Part shown: positions 34,399-47,100 of the stretch, one piece after another
Position numbering within the stretch: position 1 is the first letter of the stretch
How the letters are laid out: each line of letters opens with the position of its first letter
DNA from: Misgurnus anguillicaudatus
Taxonomy: Eukaryota; Chordata; Actinopteri; Cypriniformes; Cobitidae
Assembly (NCBI RefSeq): GCF_027580225.2
Contig: NC_073359.2
Span: 9,228,001 to 9,292,000 of the forward strand
Direction: 5' to 3'
DNA: 64,000 nt
Notes under the pieces: model-generated
Told to the model about the DNA's origin: nothing
Seen by the model: only the letters and a program-made list of their open reading frames with translations
The model's database searches: none
Made by a program: the position numbers and the translations under genes

Positions 34399-36214
34399 GT
34401 CTGTTAACACAAACACACACACACACATCTATTCAAAAGACCTGCTCTGACAAACAAAGCATCAGAGCCAATCAGAGCGGAGATCAACATTATTATTTAT
34501 GCCCCTTTCAAATAAGGTAATAACTGATCATTTCATTCTGTAAATGGGGTTTGTAAATGGACATGTAAACACGTTTCTGGATCATTTTTGCACTTAATAA
34601 AGGCACCTACTTTCTATGTAGATATCAGAAAACAATTTAACACATTATTTCAGTCCAATCTTTGACACCTTTAATTTTTTTTAACATTGGACTGGGATGG
34701 TTTCCAGTGCGGGGATGTAGATGTGTGTATAGAGGCAGTTGGCTTATTGTGTTTGATTTGGTACTTTCATGATGTAAACCTCCCCAATCTCTGCTGTTTC
34801 CTGAGCGCTCCATCAGTGGGTCACAATTCAAGGTTGAAACGCCTCACTGGAGAGCGAAACCCATTCAGACTCGAGCTGTACAACACGCGGGGGTCCTGTA
34901 GAGTTCAGCGTTTCCAGTGGGTGTGATTGTAAGGTCATGTACATGTTTGGCTAGGCAAAGATATGTGTATGCAGAAGCTGTTATTAATGATTTTTACACT
35001 GCTTGTGTTATTCTGCATGAGTCAATGACGAAAAAGCCTCTCCTTTAAAACATATGCCAAGTTTCTAGGATATCACTGAGTTTTATGAGCTTAATGTTTT
35101 CAAACAAAATAAATTTCAATATGATTATAATCTGTAGACAGCTGCATTATATAAATGTTTAGATTTAATCTCACAAAAATATGCATTTTAAATATCAAAT
35201 AAAAAGTCTTATTATATATAAGTAAAAAAAATATTATGAAAGTTATTTAAGTCATTTGTTATTTATTTCAATTATAATTTTGCATCTGCACACACATCGT
35301 TTTGTATATTATATAGTAGCTGTGTCGGCAGAAATCATATTTTACGTGCTCTTGTATTCACGTCTGTCTGCTGATGTCTGTCTCCCTAACTCCTGTCACT
35401 GGCTCAGACAACCTTGGGTGACATTTCCAAGCAGATGCATTGAAAATTCTGACACTTGCTATTGTCAAAGCACAAAGAAACACTTAACCATTGAATCTGG
35501 AACCTCATTGGAGGAGACACAATCAGGAACTGACCTTGGGTACACACACCCCTTATAATAAAAGGCGGTAAATCCAGGAAGACCTTTGAAACAGAATATA
35601 TTTGAGTGTGTGAGATTCTGTGCTTGTGTGTCCGTATGTGTTTGCCAGCTTGGGTATCCACATTAAACACAGAATCTGTTATTATCTGTTTTTGTATTTA
35701 TGCATTTAAATTAAATTGCATTTTAAAGTGCATTTAATGTACATATTTTATTAGTATGCGTGTTTATTGGGTATCAAACCCACAACAGGAACGTGTTTAA
35801 AACAGAGCATAAGACTAGCTTTATCATTTTTTTTAAATAATGGTTAGATGTATTATGCTAGGATCAAGATACGCATTAAGTAATTTAAGAGACTCAAATT
35901 TAATCAACAATGCCTCAATTAGAAGTTGGCACACATAGATTCTGGCTGTGCCAGCCAGTGGCGCTTAACTGTACTGATTATAAAATTATCATTGCTTTGA
36001 GGATTTGTAATTATAATACTGCAATAATCTTTTCAAGGTGGTGAATCTAGTGCATTTTAATGTAAAAGACTCTCTTTAGTTGCATAAGTATTAACTATTA
36101 TAAAGTGTCTCAAACATTTACCGCCAGCCTTTATAAAAGTTAGCGCCAGCATTTTTCATGATTTTCACAAAAGTTTAATGCCTTACAGAAAATGTTCTTC
36201 TTTAAATATATAAG
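34399..36214. other. Unique AT-rich stretch, no gene supported
   Basis: A short CA run lies at 34410-34425. Frames up to 100 aa (35256-35558) have no recognisable domain or splice pair. Confidence 0.4.
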
Positions 36215-36222
36215 CATACAAT

Positions 36223-37219
36223 TAGGGGTGGGCGGAATGACCAAAAATCTATCCCACGGAATGAATCATTTTATTTCACGGAACGGTATATTTCACGGTA
36301 TAAATGTTTTTCAGTTTATATTGTTTTTTAATTATAAAAATGTACAGAAATTTGCCACTCACTCTAGCTTTTCACTAAATGCTCACCGCAGTTTTAAAAT
36401 ATGAGCAATTTAAAGTTAATAATGTTAGAGTTAAGTCTTGATAAGACAGAATCTTGTTTATAATTGAGTTATTAATTTTATAGACTATTGAAGCTATAGT
36501 ATGCCTTCATTGTATTTTGTATTTATGCATGCATTACATTAAAAATAGGCAATATGTAAAATGAACAGGTATAAATATATGCAAAAACCTACAGATAGGA
36601 CAAATACCTATAGCCTATATGAGAGACGAAGCTCTAGATATTATAAATATGACGGGTGCTATGATGTGATGATCATGAAGTCTGTTTTAAGGTCTTGACA
36701 AACTTTACTTTCTATTAGACCCTAACATTTGCGTCTCTTTCTTGTCTTTCCGATTAAATATGTTTGTATAAGCAAATGGCACGTCAAACTACATCGCTCC
36801 AGCAGCGCACGTGTCACTGATATATACGCGAGTTTTGTCTTAGCTTGCTTAAAGGGGAGAAAACTTTACGACTCTTTATTTAGAGAAAACTCTTTATTTG
36901 GCGTCGCAGCTCCTTGCGCATAGAGAGACATCTGCATGCGAGAGACCGGCCGGCTGCTGCATGAGCACAGATAGAGAGAGAGAAAGAGCGAGCGAGCTGT
37001 GGTTCACTGGCACTTGTTATAAAAATTACAGAAATAATAATTTTTTATGAGTGAATTATTTTACATGTTTCTCCGTCACACTAAGTCTAACATGCGGGAA
37101 GGCAGAGTTAGCCACGCCCACTTATTTGCATTCCGCGGAATAGACGAAATAGAAAAATCTGTTACGTCTGACATTTTATTCCGCGGTAACGAAATATACC
37201 GTCATACCGCCCAGCCCTA
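36223..37219. mobile_element. hAT-type element, TAGGGGTGGGCGG ends
   Basis: TIRs TAGGGGTGGGCGGAATGAC / GTCATACCGCCCAGCCCTA with an exact 8-bp duplication CATACAAT at 36215-36222 and 37220-37227. ATTTCACGG / CCGCGGAAT motifs near both ends. 997 bp, no transposase frame. Confidence 0.85.
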
Positions 37220-37227
37220 CATACAAT

Positions 37228-37620
37228 ATATAAAATGAAAGAACAGACCCTCTGCTTTCAAAAGAAAAAGTTTCATCCTACCTTCATTAGTTCCCTTTTT
37301 ATCACCTCTCAAATACGGGAGGTTTTTCAAAAACACTAAATTTTGAGCAAAAAGCAGAGATAATTAAATTTTTGCAAAGGACTTTTGATAGAGATCAGAT
37401 TCAGAGCGATCTTTAAAACATACACGGAGTTCTTTCTCTTTCACGTGAGGCGTTACTTCCGGGTTGTAAAAGTTTAGGAAGTGCGCCACCTGGAAGATAA
37501 TGGCGGTATTGCGTAAAGCCGGAAATTCTCGTCATTGGCAGGGAAGCGTCTTCTCTTAATTGACGAGATAACTCGTCACGAGATAACTCGTCAATGGCGG
37601 GAAAAGAGTTAAGCAGTGAT
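37228..37620. repeat. Interspersed repeat with TGACGAGTTATCTCGTCAA core
   Basis: Shares blocks (GAACAGACCCTCTGCTTTC; TCTTAATTGACGAGATAACT; GGCGGGAAAAGAGTTAA) with the inverse copy at 51800-52271. The end CGGGAAAAGAGTTAA suggests a TTAA target. Confidence 0.55.
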
Positions 37621-37802
37621 GAAAATAATGAACTATATACATGATGCTATAATTAAGAAATAACATTTCTATATTTCTATATAACACTTTCTGATTTTAA
37701 ATATCAGCATGCAAGGAGAGATGTCAGGATGTTAAAGGAAGGGTAAACTCCTAAAAGGAAGACCTCATGTTATGTATGACAATTTCTACCAGGCACTCTT
37801 AA

Positions 37803-38676
37803 AGGTATAGTTCAGCCAAAAATTAAAATAATGTCATTAGTGACTCACCCTCATGTCGTTCCAAACTCGTAAGACCTCTGTTCATCTTTGGAAACACAGT
37901 TTAAGATGTTTTAGATTTAGTCTGAGAGATTGTTGACCCTTCGTTGAAAATCTACGTACGGTATACTGTCCATGTCCAGAAAGGTATTAAAAACATCATC
38001 AAAGTAGTCCACGTGGGTCAGTTAGAATGTGCTGAAGCATCAAAAATACAATTTGGTCCAAAAATAACAAAAATTACGACTTAATTCAGCATTGTCTTCC
38101 CTTCCGCGTCTGTTGTGAAGTGCGTGTGCGAGACTAAAGTCACGTGACTGCACTGAAGCGGACGACGTGTTATCCTTAGACATGTTTGCTAAGTTTTTTT
38201 TTCAAACTTACAGCGTGCGTCTCCCTCAGACTGTAAACGAAACCTGGGCGTACAAAAAAAACTGCTGGGGCGAACCAGATAACACATCAGCCGCGTCGTA
38301 CGTCATCTGCGTCCCTGCAGTCACGCGACCCCAGTCCCGCGCATGCACCTCAAAACAGACGCGGATGAGAAGACAATCCGGAACAAAGTGATAACCTTTG
38401 TTATTTTTGGACCAAAATATACTTTCGATGCTTCACCACATTCTAACTGATGTCCCACTGATGTCACATGGACTACTTTGATGATGTTTTTATTATCTTC
38501 CTGGACATGGACAGTATACCGTTACTAGATTTCCAATAAAGGGTCATCAAGCTCTCGGACTAAATCTAAAACATGTTAAACTGTGTTCCAAAGATGAACG
38601 GAGGTCTTACGACTTTAAAACGACATGAGGGTGAGTCATTAATGACATTATATTCATTTTTGGGTGAACTGTCCCT
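37803..38676. mobile_element. 874-bp TTAA-target fold-back element
   Basis: Ends AGGTATAGTTCAGCCAAAAA and TTTTTGGGTGAACTGTCCCT with TTAA at 37799-37802 and 38677-38680. The arms (ACTCACCCTCATGTCGTT, GTTCATCTTTGG) recur inverted over several hundred bases; the GC-rich centre lies around 38100-38390. The 74-aa frame there is not a gene. Confidence 0.82.
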
Positions 38677-38805
38677 TTAAAAATAAAGGGGCTTCGATGG
38701 TTCATACATTCATGGTTCCTTGAATACCCATTCAGTCAAAAGTTGTATCTTTCTGTAATCTTAATAACCTTTTCTCTTTACAGAACCTTTTTAAAAACAT
38801 GTTAA

Positions 38806-39314
38806 AGGGGACATTTCACAAGACTTTTTTAATATGTCAAATAAATCCTTGGTGTCTACAGAGTACATATGTGAAGTTCTAGCTCAAAATTCCATATAGA
38901 TAATTTATTATAACATGATAAAATTGACACTTTGTACAGTAGGTGTAAACAAAAATTTCGGCAAGAATAGAAACAAAGTTCCCGGCGCGGAGTAATACCG
39001 TACCTCACAGCACGTCTAATACAAGTCAATGGAGTTTGCAAATACTACTATAAAACCTGTTGGAATGCTTCTTTTGCAGCGATTTTTGTGTGAGCATATC
39101 AGTGAACACCCCTGACCACTCGGTGAGTTTCACGTCTTTGTAAATGAAAGTTTAATGCATTTTAGGAAAGATTGTTCCAGTGCACCATTAAACCCATTGT
39201 AAAGGTGGGAGGCGAAACACAAACACCCAAAACCTCTCGGGGCAGCCGCATATGTCCAAACCTCAGTCAAAACCGTTCTGTTTCATCATAAACAATCTGA
39301 AAACAGGACTTTAA
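38806..39314. mobile_element. TTAA-target repeat, AGGGGACATTTCAC family, right end decayed
   Basis: Preceded by TTAA (38802-38805). The right end (GAAAACAGGACTTTAA) is a weak inverse match. Single copy here. Confidence 0.5.
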
Positions 39315-40742
39315 GTGTAAAATACCCAACTTGTTCTTTAAGAATTCCCCTTGGCAGCCTCTTGCTTTTATTGTTCGATCATGAGCAAATTGAGAACTTT
39401 TCAAAAGAGATAATTGGATGCAATGATGGGTAGATGATGACGATATTGAGTTTTAAAATTTAATCTATTAAACTAAAATAAACTCTTGTGATATGAGCTA
39501 CATCTGTAGTAGCATGAAGATTCTTGCACTGTGTACTCTATATACAGTAAAACGCTCATGCTCATAGACTACAGTATCTGCGTTCCATTGGCTGTGAGCA
39601 AAGGTATTGTTACCCATTACTCTTGGCAAAGCGGCCTATCGTTTCTGACAATAAGAGGTCATTTTTCATGCCTGACCTTCTGTTTGGACTGCATTTCTGA
39701 TCGTGTGTAATGATGTCTTTGTGCTGGAGAATGTGGAAATTTAATCGCTTTTACAAAGAGGCCAGGCAAACGAAAGAGAGTTTGAGAGGAACAAGCGCGA
39801 CCGTTTTAACAGGACAACATGTTTGAATTAGATGTTCTAGCACTGGCTCTAAATGGATTTCTGAAGTGGTTGTTTGTGAAGATTTTCAATCGGACGTAAC
39901 CTTGAGTCTTTTTTATGGGAGGTCCGTCGGATTTAAGTGCTGGTATACAGCATGAAGAGCCTGAGTACGCCGCGCTTCTCTCTCTCTCCCCCTCTCCATC
40001 TATCTCTCTCTACCTCGCTTACCCGTCTATCTCTCTGCCTGTCTGCTTCTTTTCTCTGTGAAATTGAAAAATCTGCCTGTGAAGTTGTTGCCATTGTCTG
40101 GGTAATTAATGGAATGCTGAGAGCGTGGTTCAGGTGCTTAAAGAGTTTTCATCCCATTTTGCCTTTATTTCCTCATGACTAATAAGGATAGGAAATAGGC
40201 ATTAGCGTTTTGTGCTTCTTTTATGTATAAAATTACATATAATACGCGCATTTAAATGAAAGGACGGTGACCTTCGCTGCGTTCTGTTTCAAACCCACCA
40301 CATTTGTTTTGCATATGAGGTGAGGTTTTGTATAACAATCTAAGCGGTCCTGTTTTATTATGCACTTATTAATTATTACAGTTCAGTAGTTTAAAAGTTG
40401 GGTCAAGAGCTTGGAGCGGCATTTTAAGATGAGCTGAAAGTTTCTTGCATGTGGTAGGGTTACATTTATCTATTGATAGACATTGATTTCAGTTTAGTAG
40501 CATAATATTAGCATGGATGTAAATTAGATCTTTACAGTTAGTCATATATTAGCCAAGATTGTTATTACTGTATTTATTACCGATTAACCCCTCTGAGGTC
40601 TGACCTGTTTGGGACACTATGAGAAGTTTTGACATGCTCTTACCTGTAGCAATCCACCAAGGTCTGCTTCTGTTGTGTTAAACTCAAGGTTTTTAATGAA
40701 TTAAGTGTCATTTAGTAAATATCTGTGCAGTAGTTAAGCATT
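39315..40742. other. Unique stretch, no gene supported
   Basis: A CT-rich low-complexity run lies at about 39975-40065. The 81-aa frame at 39937-40182 is mostly translated CT repeat. Confidence 0.45.
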
Positions 40743-40814
40743 GGAACTGACTTCAAATCTTTACGTTTGTGACCCTTCCTGTGAAAACCCAGCTACAGTC
40801 ATTTTTTTTGTGAT

Positions 40815-41139
40815 CAGGGCTCCAGACTAACTTTTTTCACTAGGAGCACAGTGCCCCCCAACTGAAAATTTTAGGGGCACAACCAAAAAATTTAGGGGCA
40901 CACACCGTAAATCAACATGCTAACCAAATATTCACATTTCTACTAATTTCCACTGTATTACTAATGAATACTTTGATAATAGATGCAGAAAGTACAATGT
41001 GCTGATTCAAATTCAGCGTCACATCACATAAAAGGAAAAATTTATTGGTCGCACATGTGCGACTGGATGTAAAATTCAGTGGCACACTCTCAAATTTTGG
41101 TGGCAAAATGCGACCATTTGGTGGCAGTCTGGAGCCCTG
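40815..41139. mobile_element. hAT-like MITE, CAGGGCTCCAGACT family
   Basis: TIRs CAGGGCTCCAGACT / AGTCTGGAGCCCTG. Same family as 18206-18442 but with an extra 90 bp around 40960-41050. GTGAT occurs at both junctions, not a full 8-bp duplication. Confidence 0.75.
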
Positions 41140-41278
41140 AGTGATTATTGTTTCTACATAAAAACGATTTGTTGGTTCAACTTAAAAAAAAAGTTACCCT
41201 TTTTGAGTCAACTAATATTTTTAAATTGAATGAACTAAAAAATTTTAGGCAACCAGGTAACTTAATCTTTTAGGTTAA

Positions 41279-41517
41279 AGGCGGGGTGAATGATTTTTGA
41301 AAAACATTTTGGAAAAGGGAGTCGGGCCAAGTACCAAAACACACTTGTAGCCAATCAGCAGTAAGGGGCGTGTCTATTAACCGACATTGTTGCTTGGGTT
41401 GCATGTGTGTGGGGCGGGTCTATCAAAAAACGGTCCAGATTCTATTAGGGTAAGGGCGTGTTTGTTTAGATGATTTCAAATATCAACATTGGCTTTCAGA
41501 GTTCATGCACCCCGCCT
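41279..41517. mobile_element. TTAA-target MITE, AGGCGGGGTGCATGAT family
   Basis: TIRs AGGCGGGGTGAATGAT / ATGCACCCCGCCT with TTAA at 41275-41278 and 41518-41521. Opposite orientation to the three tandem copies at 62660-63580. Confidence 0.85.
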
Positions 41518-41546
41518 TTAAACCAACAAGTTGTTTTTTATGTAGA

Positions 41547-42951
41547 TGTAGCCAGGCAAGGCCTACCAGTACGGGGGTGTGGTTGGCTAATTAGTCCAAG
41601 ACTTTTTAAGCAGGCACTGGGCAAGAGGCCTTGAAATGTGGGCCTTGTTTTGAAAGCACATGGGATGGTGCTGCTTTGTTTGGCTATGTGGTGAATTTGC
41701 CCCAGATGAGGTAGGCCAAGTTTATTATTTTTGTTTTGGTTGAATTGTTTATTTAAGGGGATTTATTTTTGATTGTATGGGAAAATTTTGTTTGTTTATT
41801 TAGATGCAGATGAATTGAGTAATGCTAACTGGGTATGTTGACCGCTGCCTGTGTAGGTAAATATATGGGCTTTGCTTAGTTTTTTTAAATAAGATTGCAT
41901 GAAAGGTTTCATTTGTATTTCTCTTTGGAAAGGTGTTTTTGACACTCTGATCTGGATAAATGTTCAAAAAACCAACTGATTGTTATATCTGCTATTTGCC
42001 AATGAAGGTAAATGTATTTAATATTTTTAAATAGAAATGAGTGTACAGTTGGTAACCATGGTTTTAAATGTTTAGTGTTTTTGTAGTGTTTTAGATGTGG
42101 ATAAAACCTGGAATGCTGATTGCCTGCTTTTTGGGTAGCTGATAAAGGTAAAGTTGTGTTTTTGGTATCCTACTTTTAAGCTAATAAATTAAATGGGCAG
42201 TTGGTAACTGTGTTTAAGAAAATGTTAATGTTTGAATAAAATAAATGATGTATTGTTAATTTTTGTTTGTTTTTTCTGTTTTAGTTAAGTTGATTGCTGT
42301 TTCTCCCGTGTTGTTTTTGTTTAGTTCCCTGGTCGGCCGGCCTCAGAAGTGTGCTGCATGGTGGCAGCAAGTGTACATTGTGAACTGGTTGTGTACGAGT
42401 CCGGTTGGCTGGGGTTCTGTTATCTTTTTCTTTTGTTTCTTTTTTTTATTGATGACCATCTTCCCAGCCTTATGTCATTAGCTCAACTCATTGTGATTGT
42501 GTTCTGTGTGTGCATCCCTTTGGGGTATGGGATCCATGTTTGCTGTGGTTGTTTTTTGAGTTATGAGTGAAGGGTTAGGTTTTTGAGTTGTTTTCTATTT
42601 TGAATTGTGGTGTTTATTTCCATTGATTTTTGTCTTTTTCTTTTTACTGTCATTAAAAAATGGATGTGTACTTGTACCTTAAAGGTTTGCCACACGTACC
42701 GTAACCAGCTACTATGGAGAGTTTTTGAGCTGGTGGTTAACATCTTTGAGAGCTGAGATTAATTTTGAATGAGTTATGTAAATAAATTATATCATTTCTA
42801 TGTTTAATTGTGTACATTATTTGTGCTTTATTGTTTGAAATAAACCTTTTTTGTTGTTCTTTGAGTAGTCCAAAGGGTTTTGACTTTGTGCCTGTGCATT
42901 AAACAAGGTATTCTCTTTCAAATTAGTTGGAAGGGGTGGCGTAGTGCTACA
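41547..42951 (+). repeat. 5' LTR
   Basis: 1405 bp, TGTAGC...GCTACA. Poly(A) signal AATAAA at 42839-42844, 1292 bases into the LTR, the same offset as in the 3' copy. Unusually long and T-rich for this class. Drives transcription; the TSS and R/U5 boundary cannot be placed from sequence alone. A 72-aa hydrophobic frame (42263-42481) recurs in the 3' LTR and is not considered a gene. Confidence 0.95.
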
Positions 42952-42954
42952 ATT

Positions 42955-42970
42955 TGGCGTAGTCGGCAGG
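42955..42970 (+). promoter_or_regulatory. Primer-binding site for tRNA-Ser(AGA)
   Basis: TGGCGTAGTCGGCAGG, 3 bases after the LTR. It is complementary over 16 of 16 bases to the 3' end (including CCA) of vertebrate tRNA-Ser(AGA) as I remember it. It primes minus-strand DNA synthesis. Confidence 0.8.
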
Positions 42971-43137
42971 TTGGATCAACATAGATGTACTTATTTTTTT
43001 GGTAGGCTGGGAAGTAGGTAGTGTTTTTGTTTTGTAATTATTTTTTTGTAGGGAGAAACAGCAATTGACTTCGTGGGACCTTGATATTGTCACTGGACAG
43101 GATCTGCTGTTGTGTAAGCTGATTGTCTGCTGTAGCA

Positions 43138-44190
43138 ATGGCAGAGGAGCTGCAGAACTTACGGGAACAGTTGGAGCAACTGCGTGTGGAAAATGAGAGA
43201 CTGAAACAACAGACACAAAATGGAGCTTCAGCAGCTGGTGTTTCAAGTTCAACACCTGAGGGTAATGGACAAAGGAGGGAACAAGCTTTGTACTTGCCTA
43301 GGGAGAGAAAATGTCCCAAATTTTTTGGTAAAGTGGGATCTCTGCCTATTGAAGATTGGATTGAAGAGGTGGAGAGTTGTATTAGAGGGAGACACATGTC
43401 AGAGTGGGACAAAGCTGTGTTTGTGTATGATCATTTAGAGGGGGAAGCTCGGACTGAAATTAAATTTAGGTCTAGGGAAGTTAGAGAGAACTCAACTCAG
43501 ATTTTTAGTGTTTTGCGTGAGTTGTATTGTTCTTCCTTTTCTTATGTTACCTTACAACAACAATTTTTTGATAGAAAGCAAAAAGAAGGGGAGTCTTTTC
43601 AAGAGTTTTCTCATGCTTTAATGGATTTGATGGATAGGATCCGAAAAGCTAACCCTAATGCTATGTCTGACCATCAGGTGGTTCTACGGGACCAGTTCTG
43701 TGAGAATGTTTATGACCATACTCTCCGTAGGGAGCTTAAAAGACTGGTAAGGCAAAATCCTTTGTGGACGCTTCTTGAATTACGCAAAGAGGCAATGCGG
43801 TGGGTGGAGGAGGGGCAACCTATCCGAAATAGACCTAGTAGAGTAGCTCCTCACTCACTGGAGACCCAAGCTATTGTTACATGCGAAGAGAATAGAATGG
43901 TTAGTTCGGAGTTTGCCGAGTTAAAAGATATGGTTGTACGCCAACAAGCACAACTGGATTTGATTTTGAAAACCTTAAGTAACACAGAAGGAAGTTCTAG
44001 TAATGTAACTAGGCCCCCTAGAAGTACTAGGTTCCGCCGAACACCTGATGGTCAACCAATATGTGTTAAATGTAATCAAGGTGGTCATATTGCTAGATAT
44101 TGTACTACTATAGTTCAAACTGGTGTTCCTGATGTCCCAAACTCCAATGTTGGCACAGTTTTTGGTTCGTTGCCAGGGGCGGAAAACTAG
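43138..44190 (+). CDS. gag: Gag polyprotein of the Ty3/gypsy element
   Basis: 350 residues; structural protein that assembles the virus-like particle and packages the RNA. I start at ATG 43138 (G at -3 and G at +4, a good context) because the same frame extends upstream only by non-ATG codons. Residues 1-26 form a heptad coiled coil (EELQNLREQLEQLRVENERL). About 55-200 is the retrotransposon capsid-like domain (FFGKVGSLPIEDWIEEVE; FQEFSHALMDLMDRI). A single CCHC zinc knuckle, C-X2-C-X4-H-X4-C, lies at residues 309-322 and binds RNA. A Pro/Arg-rich linker (TRPPRSTRFRR) precedes the knuckle. No frameshift or stop. The stop TAG is at 44188-44190; pol is reached in the -1 frame through the overlap 44133-44190. 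Confidence 0.93.
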   Translation: MAEELQNLREQLEQLRVENERLKQQTQNGASAAGVSSSTPEGNGQRREQALYLPRERKCPKFFGKVGSLPIEDWIEEVESCIRGRHMSEWDKAVFVYDHLEGEARTEIKFRSREVRENSTQIFSVLRELYCSSFSYVTLQQQFFDRKQKEGESFQEFSHALMDLMDRIRKANPNAMSDHQVVLRDQFCENVYDHTLRRELKRLVRQNPLWTLLELRKEAMRWVEEGQPIRNRPSRVAPHSLETQAIVTCEENRMVSSEFAELKDMVVRQQAQLDLILKTLSNTEGSSSNVTRPPRSTRFRRTPDGQPICVKCNQGGHIARYCTTIVQTGVPDVPNSNVGTVFGSLPGAEN

Positions 44191-47100
44191 TGCCCCCCAG
44201 GGTGCAGAGCCACACGCTGGAGATGGGGACATTGGGCTCAGAATTGGATCAAGGTATAGTTTCAAGTTTGGTAGGATCTTGTCCAACTTTGCAGGTCAAA
44301 ATGGGAACTGTTGATGTTTTGTGTTTATTGGACACAGGTTCCATGGTTACCACTGTCACTGAAAGTTATTTTAATTTTCATTTTTCAGATTTGGGTAAAG
44401 GGGGGCTTCAAGAGTGTGCATGGTTGGCTTTGAAAGCTGCCAATGGCATGGATATTCCATGTGTGGGATATGTAGAACTGGATGTTAGTATATTCGGTGT
44501 TACTTTACCCAGTAAAGGCATTTTGATTGTAAAAGACGCATGTTCCCCCAGTATGCATGCCCAGAAAGAAAAAATCCCTGCAGTGCTAGGTATGAATATT
44601 ATTCAGGAATGTTACTCTATTTTATTTGACAAACATGGTGCAGAGCTTTTTCAGGTCCCTCAGGTGCGAACGGCTGCTCCTGCCTGGAGACAGGCACTTC
44701 GTTGTTGCCAACAGATTGAAGCCATTTCAGGCCCCGCTTCTATTTATAAGGTAAGAACACAGGGTAAGGCCCCAATTTGTGTTGCTGCAGCTACTATGAC
44801 CATGGTCCCGGTAACTTGTCCTCAGGTTTCAGGTGCTGTAGTTGAATTTTTGTTAGAACCTTTAGGGCCTGAAGAAAATGCTCTTCCAGAAGGCTTGCTT
44901 TTGTCTCCATCTGTAGTCTATGCTGAGGGAGGGTTAGTATATGCCCCCATTGTTAATGTAGGTAGTGTAGATGTATGGGTAGCACCTCGTCATACTATAG
45001 GCACTGTTCAGGTGGTGAAAGTAGTAAAAACCCAAGGGCCCAATTTAACAATTTCTCCTGAGAATGTTTACACAGCCCATGTTCATCTCCAGATGGCTGA
45101 ACAAGTACCTGTTGATGAGGTAAAGTGCCCTAATTTTGAAGGGCTGACAGAACAGGAAGTAGGACAGGCAAATCATCTTTTGAATAAGTACCAGTCCCTC
45201 TTTTCTGTAAGTGAGGGTGATATAGGGTGCTCATCAGTAATTACACATGAGATCCCTGTGGTGGATGATAAACCAGTTCGACAGCCATATAGGCGAATCC
45301 CTCCTTCTCAGTATGAGTCAGTGCGAGCCCATATCCAACAGCTTCTGGATAGTAAAGTGATAAGGGAGAGTAGTAGTCCTTATTCCTCTCCTATTGTCTT
45401 GGTACAAAAAAAGGATGGGACAATTAGGATGTGTGTCGATTATCGGCAGCTTAATGCAAAGACTAGGAAAGATGCATACCCGTTGCCTAGAATTGAAGAG
45501 TCTCTGGATGCATTGACTGGGGCAATTTGGTTTTCCACTTTAGATCTAGCCAGTGGGTACAATCAGGTACAAGTGGCTGAGGCTGATAAACCAAAGACTG
45601 CTTTTTGTACCCCATTTGGCTTATTTGAGTTCAATCGGATGCCTTTTGGGCTGTGTAATGCCCCAGCAACGTTCCAGAGACTCATGGAGCGTATGTTTGG
45701 AGATAGGCGGTTCCAATCTTTGTTATTGTACTTAGACGATATTATTGTTTTTTCGTCTACCGTGCAAGAGCATTTGGTACGTTTGGAAGAGGTATTTGTC
45801 CGGTTGCAACATGAGGGTCTTAAGATCAAGCTAAACAAGTGTAGTTTTTTTCAGAAGCAGGTAAAGTACCTAGGTCATGTTGTATCCCAACAGGGGGTTG
45901 CTACTGACCCTGGGAAAGTGGCAGCAGTGAATGATTGGGGTCGCCCAGAGCATTTGGCAGGCCTTCGATCGTTTTTAGGGTTCGCCAGTTATTATCGACG
46001 TTTTATCGAGGGATTTGCCAAGCTAGCTAGGCCCCTGCATGCACTGGTAACCAAATTGAGTGGCAACAGGAGAAAAGGGAAAACCCCAAGGTTGCCCTTG
46101 GGTCCCTTGTGGGATTCTGAGTGTGAGTACAGCTTTCAGACGTTGAAGACAAAACTTGTTACAGCACCCGTGCTTGCTTATGCTGATTTTAAGAAACCAT
46201 TTGTTTTGGAGATTGATGCGAGTCATCAGGGGCTGGGGGCAGTGTTGTCCCAAGAGCAGGGGGGAAAGCTCCGCCCGATTGCCTATGCGAGTAGAGGCTT
46301 ACGGAAGACTGAGAGGAATATGGAGAACTATAGCTCGATGAAGTTGGAGTGTTTGGCTCTCAAATGGGCAGTATGTGAAAAATTCAGAGAATATCTTTTG
46401 GGAAACGAGTTTGTGGTTTATACTGACAACAACCCCCTCTGTCATCTGCATACATCAAAGTTGGGTGCCCTGGAGCAACGATGGCTATCCATGTTGGCTT
46501 CTTTCAATTTTGTTATAAAATATCGCCCTGGTAGGGTTAATCAAAATGCAGACGCATTATCTCGTCAGAATATGAAAGATGTTTTTCCAGGTATAGAGGT
46601 CCCATTAGCGCTACGAGAGCAGGTTGGTATACATCCTCTGGAACAGGCGGTGGTAAGGGTTAATGAAATCGCTGCACTGCCTGGACGCTCACAATCAGAT
46701 TTGCGGTCTTTGCAACAGGCAGACCCTGTTATTGGCCCTGTTATGAAGGCTTGGGATGGGGGTACCCCTCTGCAGGCTTCAGAGTTGGTGGAAATGGGTC
46801 GAGCAGTGAAAGAGTTGTCTAGGCAATGGGATCGATTGCGTGTAAAGGATGGGTGCCTTTATCGTTTAATTCATTCACCTGATGGCCACCAAGAGATCTA
46901 TCAGTTATTGCTACCTCAAAACCTTCAAAAGGAGGTGTTTACCAGTTTACATGATGGTCATGGGCACCAAGGGGTAGATAGGACTGTTGATTTGGTTAAG
47001 CGTCGTTGCTATTGGCCAGGAATGTTGAAAGATGTGGAGCAGTGGTGCCGTGAGTGCCAAAGGTGTGTTCTGGCTAAAGCTGTCCAACCAAAGGTGAGGT

